From: Pseudomonadota bacterium
Lineage (GTDB): Bacteria; Pseudomonadota; Gammaproteobacteria; Burkholderiales; Thiobacteraceae
DNA length: 64,000 nucleotides
Direction: 5' to 3'
Assembly: GCA_021812385.1 (NCBI GenBank)
Contig: JAKANO010000007.1
Coordinates: 132,240-196,239, forward strand
Every line of letters begins with the position of its first letter. Position 1 is the first letter of the stretch. Of the stretch, positions 8,574-16,457 are shown in pieces. A model generated the notes under the pieces. That model saw only the letters and a list, made by a program, of their open reading frames with translations. It did not search any database and was not told the DNA's origin. Both the position numbers and the translations under genes were made by a program.

Positions 8574-8696
8574 GGTTTTCTCCAGCGATAAGAAAGTGAA
8601 AAATGAGCAGGCGCAAGACTATCATTCTCTTGCATCTTCAAGAAGACGTTCAAAGCCCCAAACATGAAAAGTCAAAAACTGCTGAAAAAGATTTTC

Positions 8697-8724
8697 TTGA
8701 CTAAACCAACCGGTCAACTAAAAT
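8697..8724 (+). promoter_or_regulatory. TetR-type operator inside the regulator's promoter
   Basis: A -35-like TTGACT (8697-8702) and -10-like TAAAAT (8719-8724) are 16 bases apart. The spacer holds ACCAACCGGTCAAC around a central CCGG (8710-8713). The ATG of the regulator is at 8732, so the transcript would have almost no leader. A related, better palindrome (TTGACCGACCGGTCGAC) precedes the next gene at 9380-9396. Autorepression is the natural reading, by analogy with the family. Confidence 0.55.
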
Positions 8725-8731
8725 AGCGGAC

Positions 8732-9334
8732 ATGCAAGCCACCATCGACACCCAGCAACGCATTCTCGATTCAGCGCGCGAGCTGTTTTTTGCGCGCAGC
8801 TATGCCGATGTCGGCGTTGCCGACATTTGCGAACATGCGGGCGTTAAAAAGGGCAGCTTCTATCATTTCTACCCCAGCAAGCAAGCGCTCACATTGGCGG
8901 TTTTGGACGCGCATTTTATTGATATCAAAGAAAAAATGATAGACCAAGCGTTTGCGGAAGATTTGCCGCCACTGGCACGCTTGGCCCGCTTTGCGGAAAT
9001 GGCCTACCAGTTTCAAAAGCAAATGAGCGTGGCAACCGGGCATGTATTAGGCTGCCCATTCGGCAATCTGGCGACCGAGCTTTCTACCCAAGACGAGCCG
9101 ATACGCGAACGCATTCAGCAAATCTTTTCCAAGCTGCAAAAGCTCGTCAGCAGCGTATTAAAAGCCGCGCAAGCGCGCGGTGAAGTGCCGCAAGAAATTG
9201 ATGCGGGCGCCACCGCCCAAGCCATGCTGGCCTATTTCGAGGGCGTGTTGCTGATGGCTAAAAACCAAAACGACCCGGAGCTCCTCCGGCATTTGCTGCC
9301 GGCCATGGCGCAAGTGCGCATTCAGCGCAGTTAG
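8732..9334 (+). CDS. TetR/AcrR-family transcriptional regulator
   Basis: 200 residues. The N-terminal helix-turn-helix is clear: RILDSARELFFARSYADVGV, then ADICEHAGVKKGSFYHFYPS and KQALTLAVLD (about residues 9-58). The rest is a helical ligand-binding domain ending in a TetR_C-type region (AQAMLAYFEGVLLMAKNQND). It most likely represses itself and the AhpD-like gene 97 bases downstream, because similar CCGACCGGTC-type sites precede both. Inducer unknown; the family often senses electrophiles or quinones. Confidence 0.92.
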   Translation: MQATIDTQQRILDSARELFFARSYADVGVADICEHAGVKKGSFYHFYPSKQALTLAVLDAHFIDIKEKMIDQAFAEDLPPLARLARFAEMAYQFQKQMSVATGHVLGCPFGNLATELSTQDEPIRERIQQIFSKLQKLVSSVLKAAQARGEVPQEIDAGATAQAMLAYFEGVLLMAKNQNDPELLRHLLPAMAQVRIQRS

Positions 9335-9379
9335 GCGTTTTAGTAGAGGATTTAACAAAGGCTATTTTCGCTTTATGGG

Positions 9380-9396
9380 TTGACCGACCGGTCGAC
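9380..9396 (+). promoter_or_regulatory. TetR-type operator upstream of the AhpD-like gene
   Basis: TTGACCGACCGGTCGAC contains the perfect palindrome GTCGACCGGTCGAC-like core GACCGGTC. It shares GTTGACCG with the reverse complement of the site at 8704-8718. It lies 36 bases before the start at 9432 and is a likely binding site of the TetR protein encoded just upstream. Confidence 0.55.
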
Positions 9397-9431
9397 TACT
9401 TTCGAAGTGCCATCAACTAAGGAGAAGCAAA

Positions 9432-10001
9432 ATGCAAAGTCCCGCGCAACATCAAGTCAAACCGCTGCTCAACCCGCAAGCGCCGCAAGGCCAGGAAAGC
9501 CGGGTCGACGCGGTGTATCAGGCGATTCAAAATCATATCGGTTTCGTGCCGGACGGCCTGCGTCTGTATAGCTTTAGCCCGCCCCTATTGGAGGGCTTCG
9601 TCGGCAACGTGTCCTACTTCAATAGCGGCGAGCGCATCGCGCCCGCGCTCATGGCCATGATTCGTTACCTGGTATCGACCGATGCCCAATGCAATTTTTG
9701 TATCGATATGAACGAGGGCTTCCTGAGCAATATGGGGCATGATTTGGAGACAATCCGCGCCGCGCGCGCCAACCCGGAACTTGCACCCTTTTCCGCCAAG
9801 GAAAAAATCTTGCTGAAACTTGCCGTAAAAGCGGTGCATGACCCGGATAGCGTTGGCGAAAAAGATATTCAAGAAGCAAAAGCGCACGGCTGGAGCGAGC
9901 GCGATATTTTCGATGCGGTGGCGCAAGCCGCCAGCAACCGCGCTTTCAGTTATGTGCTGCGCACTTTTAAAGTGGAAGCGCAGGGCGTGTATTCAGCTTG
10001 A
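9432..10001 (+). CDS. Carboxymuconolactone decarboxylase / AhpD-like family protein
   Basis: 189 residues, all-helical. The redox CxxC is in STDAQCNFCIDMNEGFLSNM (about residues 80-100), followed by SAKEKILLKLAVKAVHD and the downstream CMD-type helix SERDIFDAVAQAASNRAFSY. In AhpD, the two Cys form a disulfide and reduce a peroxidase. The general-base His three residues after the second Cys in AhpD is not present here, so peroxidatic activity is uncertain. An AAGGAG ribosome site at about 9419 supports the ATG. Regulation by the adjacent TetR protein is inferred from shared operator-like sites. Confidence 0.85.
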   Translation: MQSPAQHQVKPLLNPQAPQGQESRVDAVYQAIQNHIGFVPDGLRLYSFSPPLLEGFVGNVSYFNSGERIAPALMAMIRYLVSTDAQCNFCIDMNEGFLSNMGHDLETIRAARANPELAPFSAKEKILLKLAVKAVHDPDSVGEKDIQEAKAHGWSERDIFDAVAQAASNRAFSYVLRTFKVEAQGVYSA

Positions 10002-10071
10002 TTGGCAAAGCAGGTGCGGGCGCGCGGAAAAGCTTGAAGGTTTGTTACGCGCGCTCGCAAGCGCAAGCTGC

Positions 10072-10950
10072 TTAGAGAAGTTGACGGCCTTCAAGCAGGG
10101 CTTGCGCTAAATCCAGCGCCATATGCGCAGTAGCCTGATGTTGATCGCGGTGCGGGTTGTATTCCATGAGTTCAAGACCCAACAGCGCTGGATGTTGTTG
10201 CAGCGGCCGTAGACTAGCTAGCAATTCGCCGCCCAATAGACCATCGGCCACCGGACTGCCAACGCCGGGATCTTCGCGCGGATCGAGTGCATCCAGATCG
10301 ATACTGACGCCAAATCCTGCGGTATCGCGTTGCACAATTTCTAAGGCATCCGCGACGACTGCCTCCATGCCGCGCCGTCGAATTTCTGCCATGTCGAAAA
10401 CGCGCACATTTAAACGCGCCAACAAAGCCGCTTCACCCGCTTCAAAACTGCGCACGCCAATCAGGCAAACATGTTGCGGCAGGAGTTGCGGCGGGCGGCT
10501 GCCAATGCCGGTGAGCGCGGGTAAGCCATGGCCTAACAAACACGCCAAGGGCATGCCATGCAGCGCGCCGCTGGGCGAGGTTTGCGGCGTGTGGCTATCC
10601 ATGTGCGCATCGATCCAAATAAGCCCAAAAGGGACATTGCCGATGGCGCGATGCACGCCGCTCCATGTGCCAATCGCGCAGGAATGATCGCCACCGATGA
10701 TCAAAGGGAAATGCTCGGAAACTACCGACGCGTAAACGCTTTGCGCTAAGCGCGTACACATAACGCTAACCGCTTGCGTGGGGTCGTTCGCAACGCCGGG
10801 ACGTAGCGTGTCAGTCCAAGCGGCAATTAAACCCTTATCGTGCAAGCGCGATAGCAAGCCAGCATCACGCAATGCATCCGGCCCATCCGCACAGCCGCGA
10901 TCTTGCGCGCCCCAGCCGGAAGCGGCGCCGATGATTTGAATGGGACGCAT
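10072..10950 (-). CDS. rocF: Arginase / ureohydrolase family
   Basis: 292 residues from ATG 10948-10950. Metal-binding motifs of the ureohydrolase fold are complete: GGDHSCAIGTW, IWIDAHMDSHTPQ (DAHxDxH), SIDLDALDP and a C-terminal GLELMEYNPHRD. The pattern fits arginase (L-arginine to ornithine and urea with two Mn2+) better than agmatinase, for example GSRPPQLLPQHVCLIGVRSF. An alternative ATG at 10980 would add ten residues; neither start has a good RBS. It lies directly downstream of the HDOD gene on the same strand. No urease genes are seen here. Confidence 0.88.
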   Translation of the reverse strand: MRPIQIIGAASGWGAQDRGCADGPDALRDAGLLSRLHDKGLIAAWTDTLRPGVANDPTQAVSVMCTRLAQSVYASVVSEHFPLIIGGDHSCAIGTWSGVHRAIGNVPFGLIWIDAHMDSHTPQTSPSGALHGMPLACLLGHGLPALTGIGSRPPQLLPQHVCLIGVRSFEAGEAALLARLNVRVFDMAEIRRRGMEAVVADALEIVQRDTAGFGVSIDLDALDPREDPGVGSPVADGLLGGELLASLRPLQQHPALLGLELMEYNPHRDQHQATAHMALDLAQALLEGRQLL

Positions 10951-11010
10951 AGTGGCATTCGCCGAAATTGGAAAAGACATTATGCGCGCTTGGAACAAAG
11001 CGCACAGCAA

Positions 11011-11862
11011 TTAGCCGAGCAACAAGCCGCGCATCTCGGTGAATTGCGCTTGGGTGGGGCGTACCATGGGTTCAATCAGTTCCCGGCTTAAGCCAAGCCT
11101 GTCCCAAGCAAACTGTTCGGTGCGCACCGCATCTTCTTCAGCAACGCTGTCAATCTCGGCTAAAGTTGCGATGCTGTTGGCGATATGCACCAAAGAAACT
11201 TCGATCGGAAATTTCTGTTCTTCCTGCGGCGCGTGATGCTTTTCCACACACGCCACCAGCAAGTCGGGGAAATGCCAGTGGCGCAGTAGCGTTGCGCCGA
11301 CTTGCGCGTGATCGAATCCGAATACCGCTTGCTCGGCCTTATGCAGTGCAAGATCGTCCGGCCCCTCAACTGAAAGCAGCAGTGCGCGCCGCGCAGCTTC
11401 AGGTTCCTTGCGGAAAATCACCAGTTGCCCGATATCGTGCAACAAGCCCGCGAGAAATTCTGTTTCCGCATGTTTCATGCCGCGCTGCTCGGCCAGCAGG
11501 CGTGCGGCGATGCCGCAGTACAAGCTGTGGCTCCAAAAATTTTCTAGGCTGACCAGTTCGTTCGGGATGTCCTTGAAAGCGCTGATGGTGGAAGTAGCCA
11601 ACACCAAATCGCGGATGAGTTGCGTGCCGACGATCGCAACCGCGCGTGTTATGGTGGTGATCTGCGCGGAAAGACCATAGGCCGGGCTATTGGCGATGCG
11701 TAATACGCGCGCCGCAAGCGCCGGGTCTTGGCTGATCAGTTTTCCGATATCATCGGCGGTGCTGTTAGGATCGTTGACGACTTCGTTGACGCGCACGCCG
11801 ACGCTGGGCAGCGACACTAAGTGGTCGATATCCTGCGTAAATTGTTCCAGCGTCATGGGCAT
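11011..11862 (-). CDS. HDOD domain signalling protein
   Basis: 283 residues. The HDOD domain fills most of the protein: LPSVGVRVNEVVNDPNSTAD, KLISQDPALAARVLRIANSP, ITRAVAIVGTQLIRDLVLAT and FLAGLLHDIGQLVIF. Family members lack full HD phosphohydrolase activity and act as regulators, often tied to cyclic-di-GMP or stress circuits; several are encoded near diguanylate cyclases, as here (14.4 kb). The start ATG is at 11860-11862, with a second ATG two codons later. Confidence 0.9.
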   Translation of the reverse strand: MPMTLEQFTQDIDHLVSLPSVGVRVNEVVNDPNSTADDIGKLISQDPALAARVLRIANSPAYGLSAQITTITRAVAIVGTQLIRDLVLATSTISAFKDIPNELVSLENFWSHSLYCGIAARLLAEQRGMKHAETEFLAGLLHDIGQLVIFRKEPEAARRALLLSVEGPDDLALHKAEQAVFGFDHAQVGATLLRHWHFPDLLVACVEKHHAPQEEQKFPIEVSLVHIANSIATLAEIDSVAEEDAVRTEQFAWDRLGLSRELIEPMVRPTQAQFTEMRGLLLG

Positions 11863-11990
11863 GTCGAATCCTCAGCAGTCGGGTTGCGTCCTAGTAGTAC
11901 TTTAGAATAACGCCCATATATTCCGTTTCTGAAGGCTGAGGGTCGGATGCGGGCGCTGCAAAGGGTAGGCTATGAATTGGAAATACAGCG

Positions 11991-12305
11991 ATGACTGAAT
12001 TTTTGGTGCTGATAATTTTGTTGGGTTTCGCCTGGTTTTGGCTGGAAAACCATGGCGTGCGCGATCAGGCGATTTTGATTGCGAAAGATTTTTGCGCCAA
12101 GGAAAACGTGCAATTTTTAGATGGCGCGATGGCATCGGTGAGTATTCGCCTGCGGCGCGATGCGCAGGGTCGTCTGGCGATCGCGCGCACTTATCAATTC
12201 GAATTCAGCGATACCGGTGACAACCGCCTCAAAGGCACCATCATCATGCTGGGCAAAAAACTGGAGACGCTGCATTTGCAGCCCTATCGCTTAAGCGTGG
12301 TATAG
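11991..12305 (+). CDS. DUF3301 family protein
   Basis: 104 residues. It begins with a membrane helix (MTEFLVLIILLGFAWFWLEN) followed by QAILIAKDFCAKENVQFLDG, VSIRLRRDAQGRLAIARTYQ and FEFSDTGDNRLKGTIIMLGK, all characteristic of DUF3301. Such proteins are common as single small genes in Beta- and Gammaproteobacteria; the function is unknown. The soluble part would face the cytoplasm. Spacing to neighbours (128 bases upstream, divergent) suggests its own transcript. Confidence 0.85.
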   Translation: MTEFLVLIILLGFAWFWLENHGVRDQAILIAKDFCAKENVQFLDGAMASVSIRLRRDAQGRLAIARTYQFEFSDTGDNRLKGTIIMLGKKLETLHLQPYRLSVV

Positions 12306-12331
12306 AATCAAACTTTGCATTAAGTCCCTCC

Positions 12332-12423
12332 GCCGTCATGCCCGCGCAGGCGGGCATCCAGCTCAGTGCTGATTTGTTTGGTGCTATCAAACCCTGGATC
12401 CCTGCCTTCGCGAGGATGACGGC
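12332..12423. repeat. REP-like inverted repeat (GCCGTCAT...ATGACGGC)
   Basis: The left arm GCCGTCATGCCCGCGCAGG (from 12333) and the right arm ending CGCGAGGATGACGGC pair over about 30 bases with a few mismatches, with internal CGCGCAGGCG. This is the widespread 'GTCATTCCCGCG' class of intergenic palindrome. A second member of the same class is at 32136-32236. It lies between the converging DUF3301 and diguanylate cyclase genes and could stop transcription from both sides. Confidence 0.75.
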
Positions 12424-12446
12424 TTTTGCAGATATTCCCTTGGGCA

Positions 12447-14429
12447 TCAAGCAGTCACGGCAGCTTGCATTTCCTGCATGGCGGCCACCACGACACGATT
12501 TCGCCCGGCATCTTTTGCCGCATACAGCGCCTCGTCCGCAAGCTTAAGCGCCGCTTGCCAGGTCTTGCCGTGGCCGGGGAAGCAAGCCACGCCGATAGAA
12601 GCGGTCACACTACCCAGCGCGCTGTCGCCAGGCTCTGGGCGCCAATTTTCAATGGCCCTGCGCAGCACTTCCGCGCGTTGGCGCGTGTTGGCGAGATCGG
12701 CGCCGGGCAAGATCACCACGAACTCTTCGCCGCCATAGCGGCAAGGCATATCGCCGTCGCGCACCGTGCGCTGCAAAATGCCGCCGATGGCGCGCAGCAG
12801 CGCATCGCCGGCGGCATGGCCGAAGCTGTCGTTGTAGCGTTTGAAATGATCCACATCCAGCATCATGACGCCGATGGATGAACCGCGGCGCAAGGCGCGC
12901 CGTTGCTCGATGGCCAAGGCTTCCTCCATGAAGCCGCGATTGAAAAGTCCCGTCAGCGCATCGCGTATCGCGCGCGACTGCAACTGTTCTTGCCGCCGCA
13001 ATGCGGCCAAGGCGATGGTGGTGCGTTCAGCAATCGCCGTAGCGGCCCAAGGCGGCGTGCGCTTCGTACCAACGCTCTGCAAATTTGCCAGATACAGCAG
13101 GCCGAGTGGGCCGCTGGCGGTTTGCAAGGGCAGGCAAACATAATCATCAGCGGTCTTGGCATGCGCGCAGCACGAGGCGCTGGCGCCGTGACTGGCATAG
13201 TTGCGGCCGCTGTGCAGTGCATGGCAATCCAGCGATTGCAGCGATTGCGCAAGCGTCGTATCGCCCCAGGACAAGGCCAGGCCAAAGTGATCAATGTCGG
13301 CGCGCAAGAACAGCGCGCCATGGCACTCCGGAAAAAGCGCCTGCGCGCAGCGCGCCACCGCATCCACCAACTCCGTACTGCTGGCGCAACATTGCAAGCG
13401 CTGGCTGAGCTCATCCAGATGCACCAATTGCCGCACGCGTTCTTCTTTCTTTACAAATGCCCCCTTGAGTTCGGCGTAGGCGCTGCGCAGTTGTTGCGTA
13501 TTGCTGTGTGATTTGGGTTCGCTCGCTGGCGCGCGCTGCAGCTTTGGTTTCATCTGAAAATGTAGCTGGGCATACACCTGACGCACACGCGCGGATAACG
13601 CGGGCCAGCAGCCCCAGCGGCCCCAGCGGCCAAACCGCCACGCCGCCAAAGCGCTGCCCGCGGCGAGCAACAACAGCAGGCTCAAATGCGTTTTCCAAGC
13701 GCTGCTGGCGACCGGCAGGCGCAGCAGCACTTGCATCTCGTCGGCAGCGCCTAAAATCGGCTGTGTGGCATACCAGTATGCAGCGCTGTCCGCGGGCGTG
13801 CTACCGACCGCCATGGCTTGCGCGGGAAACGCCGCGAGCAGCTTGCCCGCGGCATCGGCCAAGCCGAATGCGCTCGCCTGCGGCAAAGCGGCATCGAGCG
13901 GCGGAAAAAAATCTTGCGCCGGCAAAATGGCGATCACAGCGCCTTGGCGCCGGCCATCGGCTGCGAAATGCGGCAGCGCAAAAACCAAATGATTGTTCGC
14001 TGCGGCAAACAGCAGCGGTTTTTGTTGCGTCGTCATGGGCGGCAACACCAGCGCTTCCGACAGTGCCTTGGCGCGACACCACACGCTGCCCTGCGTATTG
14101 ACGAACGCCAAGTTTTGATACTGCGGAAAACGCTCCAATTGACGTGCTAAAAACGCATTGCATGCCGCGGCGCCATATTTTTGCACCAGCGAAATGCCGG
14201 ACAATGCATGCAGTAATTGTTGCGTCTGTTCCAATTGCGCTTGCTGATAAGCGGCGGCGGATCGCGCCAGGTTCAGCGCTTGGGTTTTGCTCACGCTGGA
14301 TTTGGCGCCGGCGGCATTTTCGCTACGCCAAGCGAACACGATCAACAGCAAACCCAGTGCCGCAAACGCAAGGAGTCTGGCGCTATGCAGCGATAAGCGG
14401 GAAATGCGTGTGGCAAGCGGATTTTTCAT
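12447..14429 (-). CDS. Membrane-bound GAF-GGDEF diguanylate cyclase
   Basis: 660 residues. A first helix (LLAFAALGLLLIVFAWRSEN) and a second (about 245-265; LSLLLLLAAGSALAAWRFG) bracket a periplasmic sensor region. A GAF-like domain follows (about 345-480; LVDAVARCAQALFPECHGAL). The GGDEF domain is at about 490-650, with DALTGLFNRGFMEEAL, MLDVDHFKRYNDSFGHAAGD and the active-site CRYGGEEFVVILPG. The intact GGEEF predicts synthesis of cyclic-di-GMP. No RxxD inhibitory site was confirmed. It is transcribed alone, 25 bases from a REP-like repeat. Confidence 0.93.
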   Translation of the reverse strand: MKNPLATRISRLSLHSARLLAFAALGLLLIVFAWRSENAAGAKSSVSKTQALNLARSAAAYQQAQLEQTQQLLHALSGISLVQKYGAAACNAFLARQLERFPQYQNLAFVNTQGSVWCRAKALSEALVLPPMTTQQKPLLFAAANNHLVFALPHFAADGRRQGAVIAILPAQDFFPPLDAALPQASAFGLADAAGKLLAAFPAQAMAVGSTPADSAAYWYATQPILGAADEMQVLLRLPVASSAWKTHLSLLLLLAAGSALAAWRFGRWGRWGCWPALSARVRQVYAQLHFQMKPKLQRAPASEPKSHSNTQQLRSAYAELKGAFVKKEERVRQLVHLDELSQRLQCCASSTELVDAVARCAQALFPECHGALFLRADIDHFGLALSWGDTTLAQSLQSLDCHALHSGRNYASHGASASCCAHAKTADDYVCLPLQTASGPLGLLYLANLQSVGTKRTPPWAATAIAERTTIALAALRRQEQLQSRAIRDALTGLFNRGFMEEALAIEQRRALRRGSSIGVMMLDVDHFKRYNDSFGHAAGDALLRAIGGILQRTVRDGDMPCRYGGEEFVVILPGADLANTRQRAEVLRRAIENWRPEPGDSALGSVTASIGVACFPGHGKTWQAALKLADEALYAAKDAGRNRVVVAAMQEMQAAVTA

Positions 14430-14558
14430 AACGTTGCTCTATTGTTGGGAGCGACGCTCAGAGCATAGAAGGAATGCTCAAGAAATGGCAGTTACCAATT
14501 GTTTAACTTGCGGCTGCGGGGCGTGATATTGATGACAAAAATCAAAAATTAAGCACTG

Positions 14559-15080
14559 CTAAAACCAAATTTCCGGATAGCGCCTGGATTCCGGGATGTT
14601 GTTCACCAGCACCGCCACCGCCAACAGAATCAAGGGGCCGACCGTGGCCGGTATCAACACGTACATGTACCCCAGCGTGTGAATTTCGGTAGAGCCGATC
14701 ACCGCGATCAAGGCGGTAGCGCCGCCCGGTGGATGCAACGTGCGCGTGGCGTGCATGAGGGCAATCGCGGTCGCAACAGCGACAGATTGCGCGAGCCATG
14801 GATATTGGTGGAGCAACTTCCAGCAAGTAACGCCAACGATGGCGGACAAGACATGCCCGCCCACCAAATTGCGCGGTTGCGCCAAAGGACTGCGCACCGC
14901 GCCATAGGCGAGCACCGCAGATGCGCCAAAAGAACCGATCATCAGCGTTAGATCGAGGCCTTTGAAAAACAGCTGATCCACCCAGGCCACCAGCGCAATC
15001 CCCAGGAATGCGCCGATCCAGGACCAGAAAATTTCGGCGTTGCTGACGCGCGGCGGACTGCCGCGCGTGGTGCCGCGCAT
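14559..15080 (-). CDS. HPP family membrane protein
   Basis: 173 residues from ATG 15078-15080, with about four membrane helices. The HPP signature is present in TRTLHPPGGATALIAVIGST, and MIGSFGASAVLAYGAV and PLAQPRNLVGGHVLSAIVG are typical. HPP proteins of cyanobacteria and chloroplasts transport nitrite, so a nitrite or anion transporter is possible, notable given the nitrate genes 1.4 kb away. The upstream CBS-domain gene ends 37 bases before it; in many bacteria HPP and CBS domains are fused, which supports a joint function. Confidence 0.85.
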   Translation of the reverse strand: MRGTTRGSPPRVSNAEIFWSWIGAFLGIALVAWVDQLFFKGLDLTLMIGSFGASAVLAYGAVRSPLAQPRNLVGGHVLSAIVGVTCWKLLHQYPWLAQSVAVATAIALMHATRTLHPPGGATALIAVIGSTEIHTLGYMYVLIPATVGPLILLAVAVLVNNIPESRRYPEIWF

Positions 15081-15117
15081 TTTGCGGAAATATTCGGAGA
15101 GTTTCAGAGCGTATCTT

Positions 15118-15732
15118 TCACGTGATTGGCAGGTGATAGGCGGCCAAGAAATCCTTGCGCAACAGCAAGCCGAGCAGCCGGCCATTGCTTTCCACGACGG
15201 GAATGCTGCGACCATTATGTTGATGGAAGGCGGCGACGACTTCCCTGAAACCGGCGTCCTGGGTCACGGTTACAACCGGTGCGGTCATGGCCGCGCGCAC
15301 CGGTGTCTCATGGCATCGATGCTGGAATTCGAACCCGTCATCCAGCATGCTCAACAGCAGCTCCAGGAAGGTGTCGACTTTTAGCTGGCGCAGGAAATCG
15401 GTTTCCGTCAGCATCCCAATCACGCAATTTTTTTCATCCACCACCGGCAGCGCCTTGAAGCCGGATCGCACCAGCGCCTTGGCCGCCTGGTCGAGCGGCA
15501 GGTCGGCCAGCAAGGGCTCGATCCCGATGCGCATGAGGTTGCCGGCCCTGAAACCGCCTAATAGACGCTCCATGGCATGGCGATGCGCCAAGTGATAAAT
15601 CGTCCGAAAATCTTCCGTGGAGATATCGAGGTAGCCGGATATATGCTGCATCGCATCCAAAATATCCGCATCGGTCAGTTCCAACTCCGACGCATCATCG
15701 GTCTGGGGACTTGCAGGCGAGGAGTCTTGCAT
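15118..15732 (-). CDS. CBS-domain pair protein
   Basis: 204 residues from ATG 15730-15732. Residues about 60-125 and 140-200 form two CBS repeats: GIEPLLADLPLDQAAKALVR with ALPVVDEKNCVIGMLTETDF, and AAMTAPVVTVTQDAGFREVV with SIPVVESNGRLLGLLLRKDF. CBS pairs bind adenine nucleotides and regulate a partner. The partner is probably the HPP membrane protein encoded 37 bases downstream, since HPP-CBS fusions are common. The first 30 residues are acidic and look unstructured. Confidence 0.85.
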   Translation of the reverse strand: MQDSSPASPQTDDASELELTDADILDAMQHISGYLDISTEDFRTIYHLAHRHAMERLLGGFRAGNLMRIGIEPLLADLPLDQAAKALVRSGFKALPVVDEKNCVIGMLTETDFLRQLKVDTFLELLLSMLDDGFEFQHRCHETPVRAAMTAPVVTVTQDAGFREVVAAFHQHNGRSIPVVESNGRLLGLLLRKDFLAAYHLPIT

Positions 15733-15835
15733 GGCGGGCAATCAACCGGGGCATTGGATGGAGCTTGATTCTAGCAGCTTGGCCGCCGAACCAGAAGCCA
15801 TGCCATTTAGCCGAATCTACAAGCGGCGCAAGGCC

Positions 15836-16192
15836 TTAGGCCAGCTTGGCACGAAACAGAAAAAACACCGCGCCCAGCAAACAGAAACCCGCCCACAAAT
15901 AATCCAAGGTCAGCTTCTCGCGCAAATACAGCAGCGAAAACGGCACGAACACCAGCAGCGTAATCACCTCCTGCATGATCTTCAATTGGCCCACCGACAT
16001 CACCTGATGCCCGATGCGGTTGGCCGGCACCTGAAACATGTATTCGAAAAATGCGATCGCCCAACTGGCCAGCGCCGCGATCAGCCAAGTCTTGTCCGAC
16101 AGATTGCGCAAGTGCGCATACCAAGCAAAGGTCATGAAAATATTGCTGCACACAAGCAAACCGGCGGTGAGGAGGTAGGGATTCGAAGTCAT
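15836..16192 (-). CDS. DUF486 (DMT-like) small membrane protein
   Basis: 118 residues with four predicted helices. It starts MTSNPYLLTAGLLVCSNIFM and contains AHLRNLSDKTWLIAALASWA, the conserved FFEYMFQVPANRIG and a central QLKIMQEVITLLVFVPFSLL. This is the DUF486 family, related in topology to small drug/metabolite transporters. I prefer the ATG at 16190-16192 over the one 12 codons upstream because the shorter length matches the family. Substrate unknown. Confidence 0.9.
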   Translation of the reverse strand: MTSNPYLLTAGLLVCSNIFMTFAWYAHLRNLSDKTWLIAALASWAIAFFEYMFQVPANRIGHQVMSVGQLKIMQEVITLLVFVPFSLLYLREKLTLDYLWAGFCLLGAVFFLFRAKLA

Positions 16193-16287
16193 GGCGGCAT
16201 TTGTTAAAAGTTTGTGCGCTATTGTCAACTGGCTACGTGCATAACGGAAGACCTAGCGCCCCAGTTCGTTACTTAAATAAATAGCTC

Positions 16288-16413
16288 CGCACCACGGAGA
16301 GGCATGCCCTTGTATTTCTGCACCACAAACAAGCGATACCTTATGTACAAATTTGGTGCATGAGGCCTAATCCCCTGTAAGAGAACAATTAAATATCCTG
16401 GCACGGCGATTGC
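16288..16413 (+). promoter_or_regulatory. NtrC / sigma-54 control region of the ybiB-nirBD-nas operon
   Basis: CTGGCACGGCGATTGC (16398-16413) matches the sigma-54 consensus TGGCACG-N4-TTGC with GG (16400-16401) and GC (16412-16413) exactly ten bases apart. Upstream, TGTACAAATTTGGTGCA (16344-16360) closely resembles the NtrC site TGCACTATATTGGTGCA. Weaker half-sites are TGCACCA (16319-16325) and GCACCA (16289-16294). The predicted transcript start is near 16425, placing the best NtrC site at about -73. This predicts induction under nitrogen limitation. Confidence 0.78.
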
Positions 16414-16457
16414 GTAGTGAGTGTGAACGCAGGGTGAACACACTTAAGGGAAGCGCC

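Noticed and set aside
16414..16457. Search for a second ANTAR leader before ybiB
   Set aside because: Only about 30 bases of leader, without hexaloop hairpins or terminator; the same holds for narK.
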